A stretch of 64,000 nt of DNA. Origin: Flaccisagitta enflata (Eukaryota; Chaetognatha; Sagittoidea; Aphragmophora). The stretch is taken from positions 93,124,001 to 93,188,000 of the forward strand of contig OZ231126.1 of the NCBI GenBank assembly GCA_965153355.1, in the 5' to 3' direction. The notes under the pieces are model-generated. The model was not told the DNA's origin. It did not search any database and worked only from the letters and a program-made list of their open reading frames with translations. Below, one piece after another: positions 21,885-33,246 of this stretch (positions are counted from its first letter, which is position 1; every line of letters begins with the position of its first letter). A program made the position numbers and the translations under genes.

Positions 21885-23340
21885 AACATACGTCTAAATT
21901 CCACACCAAATACAATGCCGTCTTCCCCGTTACAACAATCAAGCGAATTCCATTATCCAAGACGCAAGGACGCATCTTTTGGTGAGAGGGGAAGAAAGAA
22001 GTGCATGCGCATTTTAAGACCTTTTCAGCAGTCATTCACCTCAAGTGTATTAAGGTGTGAACCTCTCAATTTAAAATGTTGATCGCATGAGTGTAAAAGT
22101 GCAAGGATTAATAGCTTAAGAACGCAGACACACTAGAAGAATCATGTGAATGGCCAATGATGCGAGTTCTAAACCAGTAACAATAAGTGGCAAGGTTCCA
22201 TATTTCTAACTGTAACATTGCATCCACTTATACTTTCTACAAGGGAGCGGGGACCTCCTGTCAAGGTTGGCGAATAGGAGGTCACCGCCCAAGTTGTAAA
22301 TTGTCTCTCGCGTGCACTTGCATCAACTTTATCACACTTCCCTCCAACTTATAGAAGGAGAACAAGTTTCCAGAAAATGTCTGGCGAAGCGTTGCCTGGC
22401 AATAGAATGGAATGAGAAAAAAATTGTTGTATTCATCGATGGCTGTCATTCCTATCCTTCTCCGAGGTTGGTGACGTCATTGAAGTAAGACGACATTGAG
22501 ATGAAAAATATTTGTATCACTGCTTGAGTGAATTAAGGTGACGAGACTTCGCTTGAATGAATTTCGAATTTTTGAGTATGGGGCTTCCATCAGATGTGAG
22601 TTTATCGACGAGTCTACACTTTTGGCCACTTGTATCCATTTCCTTTCGAAGTATGATTGAACCACGACTACCACGTACAAACGCGACGACGGATGTCTTG
22701 GCGCGCCATACTCGGCGCCACTATTCTTTCAATCGTTTGATAAGCCACACAGATAGACCTTCATCTCAAGATAAGTGCATTTTAAAAGACCCGCGTGGCA
22801 GGCTTTCAAGCGTCATCCAGTTGCCTTCCCACGCTCACGCAGAAAGTGTTAAGTTTAAGTTTTGATCCTCAAGCCATTCCATCCCGCAGCGCCACCACAT
22901 CGGCGTCATTAGAATTCTGATTACCATTTCCCATCGTTCTCGAGACGTTCATGGGACTCACGCCTGCCTATCATTTCCATCTTGACATAAATTAATAAAG
23001 CATTACATACTCAACTTACGGTCGACAACGCGACAGTTGAACCTACTCATTGACAACATTTCAACCTCCATTACTCATCTCCATCTCTCATTCATGGGAC
23101 TCACGATTACCTATCTTTTCGGACTCAATCTTAACATGTACAATGTCATGCTCATCTTACTAACAACACGGCGACAGTTGGAACTTCTCATCGGCGACAT
23201 CTCGACCGCCATTTCTCATATCCATTTTTGACATTGGAACTATGACTCGCCATTTCATTGAGCTAGAGCTATCTATTACATTTATAATAAATAATAAATA
23301 ATTTCCTTTTATGGTTTGATCCGCGGAGGACCTTGATCTT
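21885..23340 (+). other. Non-coding 3' interior of the gag-only element
   Basis: About 1.45 kb between the duplication and the polypurine tract. No pol domain is seen in any frame. A diverged direct repeat around 23037-23110 and 23161-23230 (GAACYTMCTCATYGRCRACAT; TCGACCGCCATTTCTCAT) is the only structure. Confidence 0.6.
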
Positions 23341-23356
23341 GGGGGAAGGGGAGGGG
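23341..23356 (+). promoter_or_regulatory. Polypurine tract
   Basis: GGGGGAAGGGGAGGGG sits directly before the TG of the 3' LTR, the expected plus-strand primer position. Confidence 0.8.
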
Positions 23357-23546
23357 TGTTGAACCCGGACCCAATGAGCATCTGCGCGCGCGCCATTTTT
23401 CCGTTGCTCTTTTTATTTAGTTTCGACCATGTGACATTTTAGCTTTGTTTTGGCTCCGCTAGGGGGCGCCTCTAGTCATTTTTATAATCCCTTATCTCTC
23501 TGACAAATGAACATGTTATTGCTTACTTCTAAAAATGTCTTGTTTA
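23357..23546 (+). repeat. 3' LTR, truncated at its right edge
   Basis: Identical to 17661-17850 apart from two or three bases (for example CAGACC/CGGACC and CATTTT/CATGTT). Identity stops at TTGTTTA, where the ~975-bp tandem repeat starts. Confidence 0.8.
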
Positions 23547-25852
23547 GGATGTTAGGAAGCGAGCAGAGACCAGATTTGAGTATATGTGTTTTTTCCTTGG
23601 AGGGCAAAGGATTTGAGCTATTGAGTTGATTTTTTTTGTGGATCTTCAATGGAAGGCTATTGCTGATGCAATAAAATAACAATTTGTTGAGTCAAAAACA
23701 GATTTTTGAGGATTTTGAGCCTAACTAGTGTAAAATATGCGATTCTATTATGCGGTTCTGGCTGTTAAAATTCATCAAATACAGAGTAAATAGGTTATTT
23801 GAGGTTCAAAAAAGGGCTTGATTATGCTTAGAATTGATGTTAGAGATGATTTAGCCACTTTGGAGAAACTTCTACGCGGTCAGGAATTTTTAAAATCAAT
23901 TTTAGTCAAACTCAACACTTTTTCTTTATATTTCTTCTTATGGGTGTTGATAGCATAAGCAAGTAAAAAAAATGTACATTTAGATGTAATCTAGGGCCAC
24001 TTTGCCTTTTTTCTGGTAATCAAACCATTCGTTGGCCTTTTGGGGGTATCTGCACCACTTTTAGTTCAGAAAACAAGTAGCAAGGCTCCTAAGAGAGTGC
24101 CATAATCTGCCGTTGGTCGCCGCCCGGCCGGGCCTATTCCTAACAGTCTTATTAGGGGGAAAATTAATCAAAATATGAATTTCTCGATTTTTCGCTCATC
24201 TATCAATGGAATTAGCTATTTCTAATTCTCCCCTGTGATAAAAAATCAAATTTGGGCCAAAAACTAAATGCTTTGAGGTATTTTAGGGCTTGAAATCGGC
24301 CCATTAGAGCCATTTTTTGACAATCTTGAAAATCGGAGGCTTCAAGAAGGTGTCATCTTTGAGAGCCAATAGCTTTTTATTGGAGAGAGATAATAGTTAG
24401 CTCTTTTTTTCAGATGAAAGTACTCAAAAAGATCTTTCAAATAAGCACTGACTTTCTTCAAAAACTATTCTCCATTAGCGGATAATGACCTAACAAAGTT
24501 AACTGAGTACAGGGTTGCTTCTTATAAGGATGTTAGGAAGCGAGCAGAGACCAGATTTGAGTATATGTGTTTTTTCCTTGGAGGGCAAAGGATTTGAGCT
24601 ATTGAGTTGATTTTTTTTGTGGATCTTCATTGGAAGGCTATTGCTGATGCAATAAAATAACAATTTGTTGAGTCAAAAACAGATTTTTGAGGATTTTGAG
24701 CCTAACTAGTGTAAAATATGCGATTCTATTATGCGGTTCTGGCTGTTAAATTCATCAAATACGAGTAAATAGGTATTTGAGGTTCAAAAAGCGATTATGC
24801 TTAGAATTGATGTTAGAGATGATTACCCCTTTGAAACTTCTCTGTGGTCAGGAATTTTTAAAATCAATTTTAGTCAAACTCAACACTTTTTCTTTATATT
24901 TCTTCTTATGGGTGTTGATAGCATAAGCAAGTAAAAAAAATGTACATTTAGATGTAATCTAGGGCCACTTTGGCTTTTTTCTGGTAATCAAACCATTCAT
25001 TGGAAATTGGGGGTATCTGCACCACTTTTAGTTCAGAAAACAAAGTAGCAAGGCTCCTAAGAGAGTGCCATAATCTGCCGTTGGTCGCCGCCCACGGCCG
25101 GGCCTATTCCTAACAGTCTTATTAGGGGAAAATTAATCAAAATATGAATTTCTCACGATTTTCGCTCATCTATCAATGGAATTAGCTATTTCTAATTCTC
25201 CCCTGTGATAAAAATTAAATTGGGCCAAAAACTAAATGCTTTGAGGTATTCATTGGGCTAGAAATAATCCCATTAGAGCCATTTTTTGACAATCTTGAAA
25301 ATTGGAGGCTTCAAGAAGGTGTCATCTTTGAGAGACCAATAGCTTTTTAATGGAGAGAGATAATAGTTAGCTCTTTTTTCAGATGAGAGTACTCAAAAAG
25401 ATCTTTCAAATAAGTTCTTAATTTACTCAAAAAATATTCTCCATTAGCAGATAATGACCTAACAAAGTTAACTGAGTAGAGGGTTGCTTCTTCTAAGGAT
25501 GTTAGGAAATGTGCAGAGACCAGATTTGGGTATATGTGTTTTTTCCTTGAAGGGCAAGAAAAGTTTAGGCCTATTGAGTTGATTTTTTGTGGATCTTCAA
25601 TGAAGAGCTGTGCTGATGCAATAAAATAACAATTTGTTGAGTCAAAAACAGATTTTGAGATTTTAGGCCTAACTAATTAGTGTAAAATATGCGATTCTAT
25701 TATGCAGTTCTGGCTATTAAAATTCATCAAATACAGAGTAAATAGGTTATTTGAGGTTCAAAAAAGGGCTTGATTATGCTTAGAATTGATGTTAGAGATG
25801 ATTTAGCCACTTTGGAGAAACTTCTACGCGGTCAGGAATTTTTAAAAGCAAT
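23546..25852 (+). repeat. ~975-bp tandem repeat, 2.4 units
   Basis: Units begin AGGATGTTAGGAA at 23546, 24527 and 25496 (spacing 981 and 969). Unit 3 is cut at ~25852 by the BEL/Pao sequence. Each full unit holds GCCGTTGGTCGCCGCCC near 24110 and 25080. Indels are frequent between units and no frame is long, so I see no gene. Confidence 0.85.
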
Positions 25853-25862
25853 TCGGAGAGAG

Positions 25863-27560
25863 TCATGATTTGTATGCCTGCAAGAAGCCAAGAACTGCAA
25901 GCCTCTTCCTATCATCAGTCCCCTCAATCATGCTTAATAACTCCTTGTTGCTATTGATTTTGTGCACTTTCATGTGCATAGACCCACAAAAGCCTTTGAT
26001 TTGAGTCAGAATATCAACACCATCATTAACTGAATCGCACCCTCCAGGCACATCGTCCATGTAGAGCTAGTTTTCGACAAATTCACAAGCTTTTGGGAAT
26101 TTTTGTTGGATGTCGTCACGATGGCGTGGTATTCACAAGTTGCCATGGACAGGAATGGAGAGGAAGACTCTCTCGAACATGACACTAGTCTGGCGAGCTA
26201 TCCCCTTGGGTGTGATGATTCGATGAAGGTCTTGTTGTTCAACTGGTATCTTTATCTGCCAAAACATCTTTTTGACATCAGACACGAATGCAATTTTCGT
26301 GAACGAAAGCGTAGAATTGATCCAACGATATCTGGCAATAGAGTTGGCCCAACATGTTGAGCGCTGTTCAGGGAAATGCCAAATTTCCCCTTGAATGAGG
26401 CATTTTTCACAATCCTCACGGGTGTTGTTGGATGGCCTGGCCTAAGCACCAAGTGCCAAGGTAGGTAATGGACACCTCCAGCTGGAGTGTCAGCATCAGA
26501 TACCAGTTCTAGAATACCAAGATCAAACTGTTCATCAAAAATTCTTTTGAACAGTAGCTCTTTTTTCTGGGTCATTCTTCAGGATGGCTTGCTGTTTCCA
26601 ATACAGAGCTCTTGTTGGTACAAAGTTGTCAGACAACTTTTTCACCTCTTCCTTGTAAGGAATTTTGACCATGTACTGCTGGTTCACATCATCATAAGTG
26701 ATGGTCTTCTTGAACTCTTCATGCACCTTTTTATCAACAAGATTTTTGATTCTTGAGTTTGGATTTGGGCATTCTTCCAATTTCCAAAACTTTTCCAAGA
26801 CATTTTCCAATGCCACAACCTGTGTCAGGTTTGTTGATGTGAAGTGTGACGCATTCTGTCTTATACTACCTGATAAGACCCAACCAAACAAAGTTTGGAT
26901 TGCACATAGCTCTTCTGGGTTACCAACTCTCTTGTTTCCAGTCTGTATATGATCAGCATATTCATTGCCAATTAGCAACTCAACTTCAGTTGCATCAAGT
27001 GGATAATCATCTGCAAACTGAATGTCCGCTAAATTGAGGATATTCTGTGCAAGGATCCAGAATCTGATTGCATCCCATATCAACTGTGAGCTTCTCTGAT
27101 GGAGAGACTGCAGCTTCCATCTCTCTGTGACGGTTATCATTGGTGCACAGACTGACCTTGACCACATCATAAAGTTCAGGTGCACGGTGTTCACCTGAAA
27201 ATGCTGTTGCAACAGCAAGCAGCACTCGTCTTACCACGGGCAATTTCAACATTTTTGCAGTTTTTTGCAAAATCCATGTGGTCTGAGAACCATCATCAAT
27301 GACTGACCGAATTGTCAAATTTGGTCTTTCTCTCGGAACAGCTTTAGTTCTTCGACATCAGTCCCTCTTTCTTTTGAGGCGCATGGTGAAGTGAATTACA
27401 GCAAGATTTCACGGCTGGCGATGACTCAGGCACTTGGGATTGTTTAGAGACTGTTGTTGATGAAACAGTAAATGTTGATGTTGGAGATGCAGCCTTTGCA
27501 TCATCACTCATGGGTGGTTTTCCCCAGTGCAGGAGTGTGTGGTGAGGTTTTGGCACACTC
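25863..27560 (-). pseudogene. pol: BEL/Pao pol remnant (protease and partial RT)
   Basis: In order on the minus strand there are KPHHTLLHWGKPP (27540), a protease loop VIDDGSQTTWI (~27300), the FWKLEECPN linker (~26770), a VHYLPWHLVLRPGHPTTPVR block (~26470) with GISLNSAQHVGPTLLPDI, DVKKMFWQIKIP (~26270), and YMDDVPGGCDS (~26065). These are the usual BEL/Pao protease and RT motifs, but they fall in several frames. I describe the breaks and do not join them. Confidence 0.85.
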
Positions 27561-29229
27561 TGCACTTGATTGGTGACTTACAAGTCTTTGGGAAATGATC
27601 TTTGGTGATTGGCATCAAACATTTTTGACAATGCTTCTTTTGGAAGATGAAATCGGACCTTTCTTTTGGTGAAAGTTTTTTGAATTTTTCGCAATTGAAA
27701 ATTCTGTGATCTCTGTCACAGCAGAAGCATGTCACCTCTCTACTTGCAGTAGTGAGCATCAACGTAGTCTTTGGTTGCGTGTTTTTGCTTTTTGCATCAG
27801 TTTTTTGCTCAGATGCTGTGCCATAACATTGCAGCTTTTCATGCAAAAAGTCTGAAAGCTTTTTTGTTGAGAATGTATCATCATCATTGATTTCTTCACG
27901 CCATTTTTGTTTTATTTCTGTTGGCATGAGATTTTCAACATGGGGCACTACCATTGGTGACAAACTTTCCATGTCAATTTTGTATTCTGAGAGACAGCAT
28001 AAAGCAGTCTCAAGAGCAGTGAGAAATGGATTGATACCATCAATTCCAAATGGTTTCAGACTCAAGATATTCTGAACATGTGATTGTTGGACCAATCTTG
28101 GTTTTCCAAACATTTCCTTAAGATGTGTTTTGAAGTTTTCATAGTTGTTGTCTGTCAAACTGTAACCTTCTGCCAACTTTTTTGTATTTTCAATACAACA
28201 ACCTTTCAAGTAGATAAGTTTGTCGACTTTTGCCAAATCTGGTCGTTTGTCAATGAGAGATTCAAATGAGTTCCACCATGTTTGGTACTCAGCTGGGGAT
28301 TTTCCAGTAAACTTGGGCAAATCTATCTTTGGCAATCTTGCAAAATGGGCTGAAGATGGAGAGGTGGCGGGATCAGGAGTTATAGGTGAGACAGCTGGTG
28401 CCAAAGAGTCAAGAAATTGATCTGCTTCTGAAATCATGGCTGATCCCTTGTCGGTCCATTGTTCTCCCTGATGCATATCTGCCGCAACAGCATCATCATC
28501 ATAAAGTGCCCAAACTTCTTCATCTTTTTTGTCCAAGTCTTTGAGAACCTCTGAAAGGTTTGTTTTTGAGTTTGAGACTGAAAATTTGTTTCCAGAGTCT
28601 ATATCTTTCTTCAACTTGTTGACAGTTTTTGTGACACGGATGCGAATTGATCTTCGCTCCGCTTTCTTAGTTTCCAACAGGTCCTTCTGTGCCTGAGGAA
28701 GTTTAGATTCACAATCTGTGATAGCGTCCATGGTGTGAAGATTTTCGGGGGTTGAATGGGGGTTATCGTTGGTCTCCTCCTCTTCAGATTCAGAATCAGA
28801 ATCAGAGAACTCTTCTTCCTCCTCTTCTTCCTCAGGTTGGTTTTCAGTCAGTTTTTGCTCAGCCCAATCAACAAACTCTTTTGCTTCTGCAAGAGCACGT
28901 ACTGCAGCTGTTGACCAGTCACCAACTAGTTTACAATGAGCTTCTTTCACAGATTCAGGTAGAAATTCTACCTCTTTCTCTATGCAAACTTTAAATGCAT
29001 CAAATTCATTTGATAAGGAGATTTTTGTTTGAATCACAGATTCCAAACGTTTTCGTTTTAAGAGTTTTTCTAATCTCTTAACCAAGCCACGAACTTTTTT
29101 CCGAGCTTCTTTTCTCTTGTTAACCAAGTGATTCCACCGATGGACATCTGTTGGGGAAATAGATTTTCCCCATTGATTATAGATTTCCCAAGCTTGTTTA
29201 GTGTCCATGTAACATTTAGTTATCATCAA
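27508..29229 (-). CDS. gag: BEL/Pao gag-like polyprotein N-part, 573 aa
   Basis: A 573-codon frame opens at 29229. Residues ~30-110 are basic and helical, ~135-150 form a Glu-rich run, and ~175-240 look coiled coil. From about residue 295 the text LPKFTGKSPAEYQTWWNSFE and the following helices match the Pao retrotransposon DUF1759 gag region. Cys/His knuckles follow at ~501-513 (CFCCDRDHRIFNC) and ~534-550 (HCQKCLMPITKDHFPKTC), then a CRVC motif. The frame ends early at CTGENHP; the expected HHTLLH motif lies in the next frame at about 27540, so a frameshift has separated gag from protease. Identification by motif is firm at family level. Confidence 0.85.
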   Translation of the reverse strand: MMITKCYMDTKQAWEIYNQWGKSISPTDVHRWNHLVNKRKEARKKVRGLVKRLEKLLKRKRLESVIQTKISLSNEFDAFKVCIEKEVEFLPESVKEAHCKLVGDWSTAAVRALAEAKEFVDWAEQKLTENQPEEEEEEEEFSDSDSESEEEETNDNPHSTPENLHTMDAITDCESKLPQAQKDLLETKKAERRSIRIRVTKTVNKLKKDIDSGNKFSVSNSKTNLSEVLKDLDKKDEEVWALYDDDAVAADMHQGEQWTDKGSAMISEADQFLDSLAPAVSPITPDPATSPSSAHFARLPKIDLPKFTGKSPAEYQTWWNSFESLIDKRPDLAKVDKLIYLKGCCIENTKKLAEGYSLTDNNYENFKTHLKEMFGKPRLVQQSHVQNILSLKPFGIDGINPFLTALETALCCLSEYKIDMESLSPMVVPHVENLMPTEIKQKWREEINDDDTFSTKKLSDFLHEKLQCYGTASEQKTDAKSKNTQPKTTLMLTTASREVTCFCCDRDHRIFNCEKFKKLSPKERSDFIFQKKHCQKCLMPITKDHFPKTCKSPIKCRVCQNLTTHSCTGENHP

Positions 29230-29930
29230 CCATGGCTAAAACAATTTTGAGATCAACTTCCACAATCAAAAATCCAATTTTGGATTATTTTTGATAAATC
29301 TCAACCCCTGTGAGATACAATTTGGTCTTTAGACCCTTCTTCCAATTAAGCCCGCCTGGCTTGTTTTTTATCTCAACTCCTGTGAGATATAAATAGGTCA
29401 ATTCTTTAAGACCTTCTTTCCAATTAAGCCCGCCTGGCTTATTTCTTTATCTCAACCCCTGTGAGATAAATTTGGTCAATACAATTGACCCAATATACAG
29501 ACCAGATTCCCTCAGGAATTTTCAAACTGGTCAATCTCAACACCTGTGAGATAATAATTTTGACCAATATATAGACCAGATTCCCCCAGGAATTTTCGTA
29601 CTGGTCAATCTCAACTCCTGTGAGATTTCAAATTGGTCAAATTCACCACTTCCTATATCACCACTTTCAAAATCACCACTTCCAAATTCACCACTTCCTA
29701 ATTCACCACTTCCAAATTCACCACTTCCAATTTGTGGCTCGTGAAGCACACTTTTTGTCTTCTTGGGTACTCGTAAAGTACCTTTTCTTCTTCCAAGTGG
29801 CTCGTAAAGCACACCTATGGTTCTCGTTCTCCTGCAAGTGACTCGTAAAGTGCACTTGTTCCAATGTAATCACTATAGTCCACATGACTATGTTCCTATG
29901 TGATCACAATAGTCCACTTCTGACTATTTT
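29230..29930 (-). repeat. BEL/Pao leader/LTR region built of short hairpin repeats
   Basis: ATCTCAACNCCTGTGAGAT, an imperfect inverted repeat, occurs five times (about 29309, 29369, 29450, 29536, 29609). GACCAGATTCCCYCAGGAAT and AATTAAGCCCGCCTGGCTT each occur twice. Next come six ~15-bp TTCACCACTTCCAAA units (29638-29732), then GGCTCGTRAAGCAC repeats to 29860. No second LTR copy is in the window, so an LTR cannot be delimited. Confidence 0.6.
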
Positions 29931-30289
29931 TCACATCCAATTCTGGCCTGCTTGAATTTGAATGAAAAGTTGGAAGATCAAATGAAGGGACGCCATAAAT
30001 TAACTGGAGGGGTTGGTTATAATGAACCTGCTGTTGATAGGATGACAAAATAATAGAAGATAAAGCTGATTGAAGATATTTGAGTTTCGAGGATTTAAAT
30101 CAGTTTCACTCATCTATTTTGCTGAAGTTATCAATTTCAAGCAGGAGCAATTGGGAATTGTGATTGTAGTCGAGTTGCTGGGATTCTGATCGAAAACTCT
30201 ACATTTAATTTTTTTTTCTTTTTTTTTTTTGTGTGAATGATTTTCTGTTCGTCTGAAATCGAGATTAGAAATCTCAAGTGCCTATTGAC

Positions 30290-30505
<216 letters not shown>

Positions 30506-30764
30506 AGTCGCGTTTAGTAACTCTTTTTTACTGCAGTATGAAGAAAGATCGATCGCAGTAAGAGCAGGTGTCAAGAGTCAATCCACTGAAGCAAAAATTC
30601 CAATGCCACTGAAGCACGAGGTCGCGCTTCAGTGGAATGAACCTTTACTGGCCTTATTTCCAGCTCAAAGTTCGTGCTTCAATGGATAGGCCCTTTTTCC
30701 TACCGCTTTTATCCTTCACGCTACTAAATGCGACGTAAAAAAAAAAAAATTTTTTTTTTGTTAC

Positions 30765-30970
30765 TTTTTAGTCGCGTGCACACGACTCTACACCCCGCTT
30801 TATCCGTCAGTCGGTTGGTTGGTCGGTCTCATTTTACTTTTTTATCAATTTTATTTCTTTAAGTCATTTTAAGTAATTTTAGAGTATACTAAATCATTTT
30901 AAGTCATTCTAAGTCATTCTAAGTCAATCTGTAAGTCTCGCACGCGAATGATAGGTGTTGGCCTTGTTTT
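30765..30970 (-). mobile_element. GHE copy with AAGTCATTTT expansion
   Basis: TTTTTAGTCGCGTGCACACGACTC opens it in reverse; the GGTTGGTTGGTCGGTC tract is followed by six to seven degenerate AAGTCATTYTAAG repeats and GGTGTTGGCCTTG. The GHE at 1223-2048 carries the same AATGATTTAGAATGACTTAG expansion. Confidence 0.75.
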
Positions 30971-30977
30971 TTTTTCA

Positions 30978-30980
<3 letters not shown>

Positions 30981-31058
<78 letters not shown>
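30981..31058 (+). repeat. (CT)n microsatellite
   Basis: A CT run flush against the AACAAGGC end of the preceding GHE, followed by a T-run. Confidence 0.95.
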
Positions 31059-31066
<8 letters not shown>

Positions 31067-31461
31067 TTTTTTTTGAGTAAATTGCACATACTAAATGCGA
31101 TTGCGTATGTTTGAGCATAGAAACTCAAAGTCTGTGACGTGGTTACTGGGACACAAGATCTTTCGATCGATTGGCCGCTGGAAGGCAACGGAGAAACACC
31201 TTGCTCACTATTTCTAATCAATTTCTCAAATACATATCTAAATAACGTTTATAACTAATTAAGCAAAGTTGTAACTAATCTACGCATCATTATTTGCATC
31301 TTCATTCAACTGATGTGCTTCCAATCGCACATGCCCAGGAAAGACACAAAACCCTAGACAAACAATATCAAACAACAGCTGACCTACTTAGTAATCCTAG
31401 ACCAGAACTCAGGTGCGGTGATGAACACCTCAGAGCTGCGGGGCTTATCATTCCAGTAAAC

Positions 31462-31557
31462 CATTGGACCTGCGCTGATTGCAAGGACACGCATAACAAC
31501 AACAACTACCAACGTTCTGATGCAAATATCTATGAAAGAATGGATAAACGAGTAAAG
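31462..31557 (+). pseudogene. PHD-like exon, partial copy 1
   Basis: Only the last zinc-ligand pair and tail are kept: WTCADCKDTHNNNNYQ...YERMDKRVK, ending in a donor AAAG|GTACAC at 31557. Upstream of the Trp the sequence (CGDEHLRAAGL) does not match the other copies. The candidate acceptor at 31455-31456 gives a different phase from the other copies, so this copy is probably truncated. Confidence 0.5.
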
Positions 31558-31656
31558 GTACACAAGAGTGCTAGTTAGAGGAAAAGCGCCAATAAGAGGA
31601 AGGGCGCTAATAAGAGAAAATTGATAAATCAAAATTCCCCTCTATTTTGCACATAG

Positions 31657-31875
31657 GAAAACAAGTGTGTCGAATGTAAAGATTCTCTTCCATCACGCTT
31701 TCTGCAATGTGCTGGAGAATGCGGGAAACTTTGTCATCTGAAACAAGAGTGCAGCGGATTGGAAAGACCAATGCAGAGAAAAGGGAATTGGACCTGCGCT
31801 GATTGCAAGGACACACATAAAAACAACAACTACCAACGTTCTGATGTAAATGTCTATGAAAGAACGGATAAACAA
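31657..31875 (+). CDS. PHD-like zinc-finger exon, copy 2
   Basis: Acceptor TTTTGCACATAG|GAA and donor CAA|GTACTA bound 73 codons in phase 0 at both ends. The cysteines and histidine are spaced C-x2-C-x10-C-x3-C-x4-H-x4-C-x14-C-x2-C, beginning CVECKDSLPSR and ending NWTCADC. This fits the C4HC3 plan of PHD fingers, which read histone tails, though membership is inferred from spacing alone. The tail TDKQ matches RMDKRVK and KMEERVK of copies 1 and 4. A GHE starts 18 bp past the donor. The ~100-bp intron before it is repeated before copies 3 and 4. Confidence 0.6.
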
Positions 31876-31893
31876 GTACTACTCGACTCAAAA

Positions 31894-32068
31894 AACAAGG
31901 CCGTATACACAAGCCGAAGTCGCATGCGGGTGGGCAGGGGCAGTAACCCTCAAACCGCCCGTAAACGCCAAAAAAAGCTAAGCATTATGGATGGACCGAC
32001 CGACTGACGGACCGACCGACCAACAGACAGACAGAGCGGGTTGTAGAGTCGCATGCACGCGACTAAAA
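31894..32068 (+). mobile_element. GHE copy, GTCGCRTGC subfamily
   Basis: The box reads AAGTCGCATGCGGGTGGGC and the hairpin AGTCGCATGCACGCGACT. The box and the left hairpin arm share the same C-to-T/A change (GTCGCATGC), a co-varying pair within one copy. Confidence 0.85.
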
Positions 32069-32125
32069 ACTGGTACCGTTGGCTGTATGAATCTCTCATA
32101 CTAGGTGATTGTTTTTTGTTGATTC

Positions 32126-32429
32126 CAGGCCTGTATATTATTGAGTTCCCCCCCCTCCCTGTGGGGGGAGGGAAATCAGAGGGTCTGGAGATGGGGAAGG
32201 TAATCAAAGGGGGAAAAAAGAGAAAAAAGGGAAATTTGGGGAAAATATAACTTTTTACAGTACTAAATCATAAAACATAGTAAGTGAAACACAATTTAAC
32301 ACTGTTTAAACCTTAACTACATTGTTTGATTGCTATATGGGGAAGAAAATCACAGATATAAAAACGCGACGCGAAAATCAAAGGCAGGGGGGGGGGAAAT
32401 AAAAGGCGACTCAATAATATACACCCCTG
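32126..32429. mobile_element. hAT-like MITE family 2, copy 1
   Basis: Ends CAGGCCTGTATATTATTGAG and CTCAATAATATACACCCCTG are inverted; inside are C-run, GGGTCTGGAGATGGGGAAGG and AACCTTAACTACATTGTTT. It ends 31 bp before the WW exon. Sister copies are at 46184 and 61141 and a part at ~45715. No clean duplication here. Confidence 0.75.
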
Positions 32430-32460
32430 AAAATCAAGATATATTCTTTCATTTTCTTAG

Positions 32461-32685
<225 letters not shown>

Positions 32686-32949
32686 TGAGGACCGCCGACG
32701 AAAGAAGGAAGAGTTGGATTCATAAATGGATTGAATCAAAACTAGTTAACGGGACGAAGCGAGGCAAAGTGAACTCGCATGTAGCAACTTAAGATGCCAA
32801 ATTGGAAATGTATATAATAGTAAGCAAAGAAGCTCTTGGCTTAAGAGATGTTCCTTCAAAGTTCCATGCCAAATTTACCAATTTTACGTAATTAACTGTA
32901 CTTACGTAATTACTGTATTGTTGTCGCGGTCAGGTACCTTTTCCCTCAG

Positions 32950-32982
32950 AACACGGATAAGGATGAGGATTACAACAAAAAG
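32950..32982 (+). CDS. Possible 33-nt microexon (PHD-unit tail)
   Basis: CCTCAG|AAC and AAAAAG|GTAAAA bound 11 codons (NTDKDEDYNKK) in phase 0. The same tail (KDKDYNKK) ends PHD copy 3 and the following intron text (GGATTGGTGCTGATTAGA) also recurs before copy 4. It is either a used microexon or a remnant of a lost copy. Confidence 0.35.
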
Positions 32983-33070
32983 GTAAAAAAGAGGGATTGG
33001 TGCTGATTAGATGGAGGGGGCTAATGAGAGAAAATTGATAAATAAAAATTCCCCTCAATTTTGCACTTAG

Positions 33071-33244
33071 GATAACAAGTGTGACGAATGTAAAGATTCT
33101 CTTCCATTACGTTATCTGCATTGTGATCGAGATTGTGGGAAACTTTGTCATCTGAAACAAGAGTGCAGCGGATTGGAAAGGCCAATGCAGAGAAAAGGGA
33201 ATTGGACCTGTACTGATTGCAAGGATAAGGATTACAACAAAAAG
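33071..33244 (+). CDS. PHD-like zinc-finger exon, copy 3
   Basis: Acceptor TTTTGCACTTAG|GAT and donor AAAAAG|GTAACA bound 58 codons, phase 0 on both sides. All eight ligands are kept (CDEC, C...C, H, C, CTDC). The acidic tail is short (KDKDYNKK) compared with copies 2 and 4. A GHE begins two bases after the donor GT, which means the intron's own start sequence has been replaced by transposon. The next exon downstream is the first PDZ exon, also phase 0, so PHD-PDZ splicing would keep frame. Confidence 0.6.
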
Positions 33245-33246
33245 GT

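Larger units (their letters stand above)
25860..29229 (-). mobile_element. Decayed BEL/Pao retrotransposon (coding part)
   Basis: Read on the minus strand this gives gag with a DUF1759-like region and zinc knuckles, an aspartic protease, and reverse transcriptase up to just past the YMDD box. RNase H and integrase are absent because the element stops at the junction with the tandem repeat. At least three frameshifts and a stop break pol, so the copy is dead apart from the intact gag frame. Confidence 0.88.

Noticed and set aside
31294-31578. 94-aa frame as an independent gene
   Set aside because: Its C-terminal half is a partial PHD-like exon and its N-terminal half has no recognised content; an intact first exon could not be shown.
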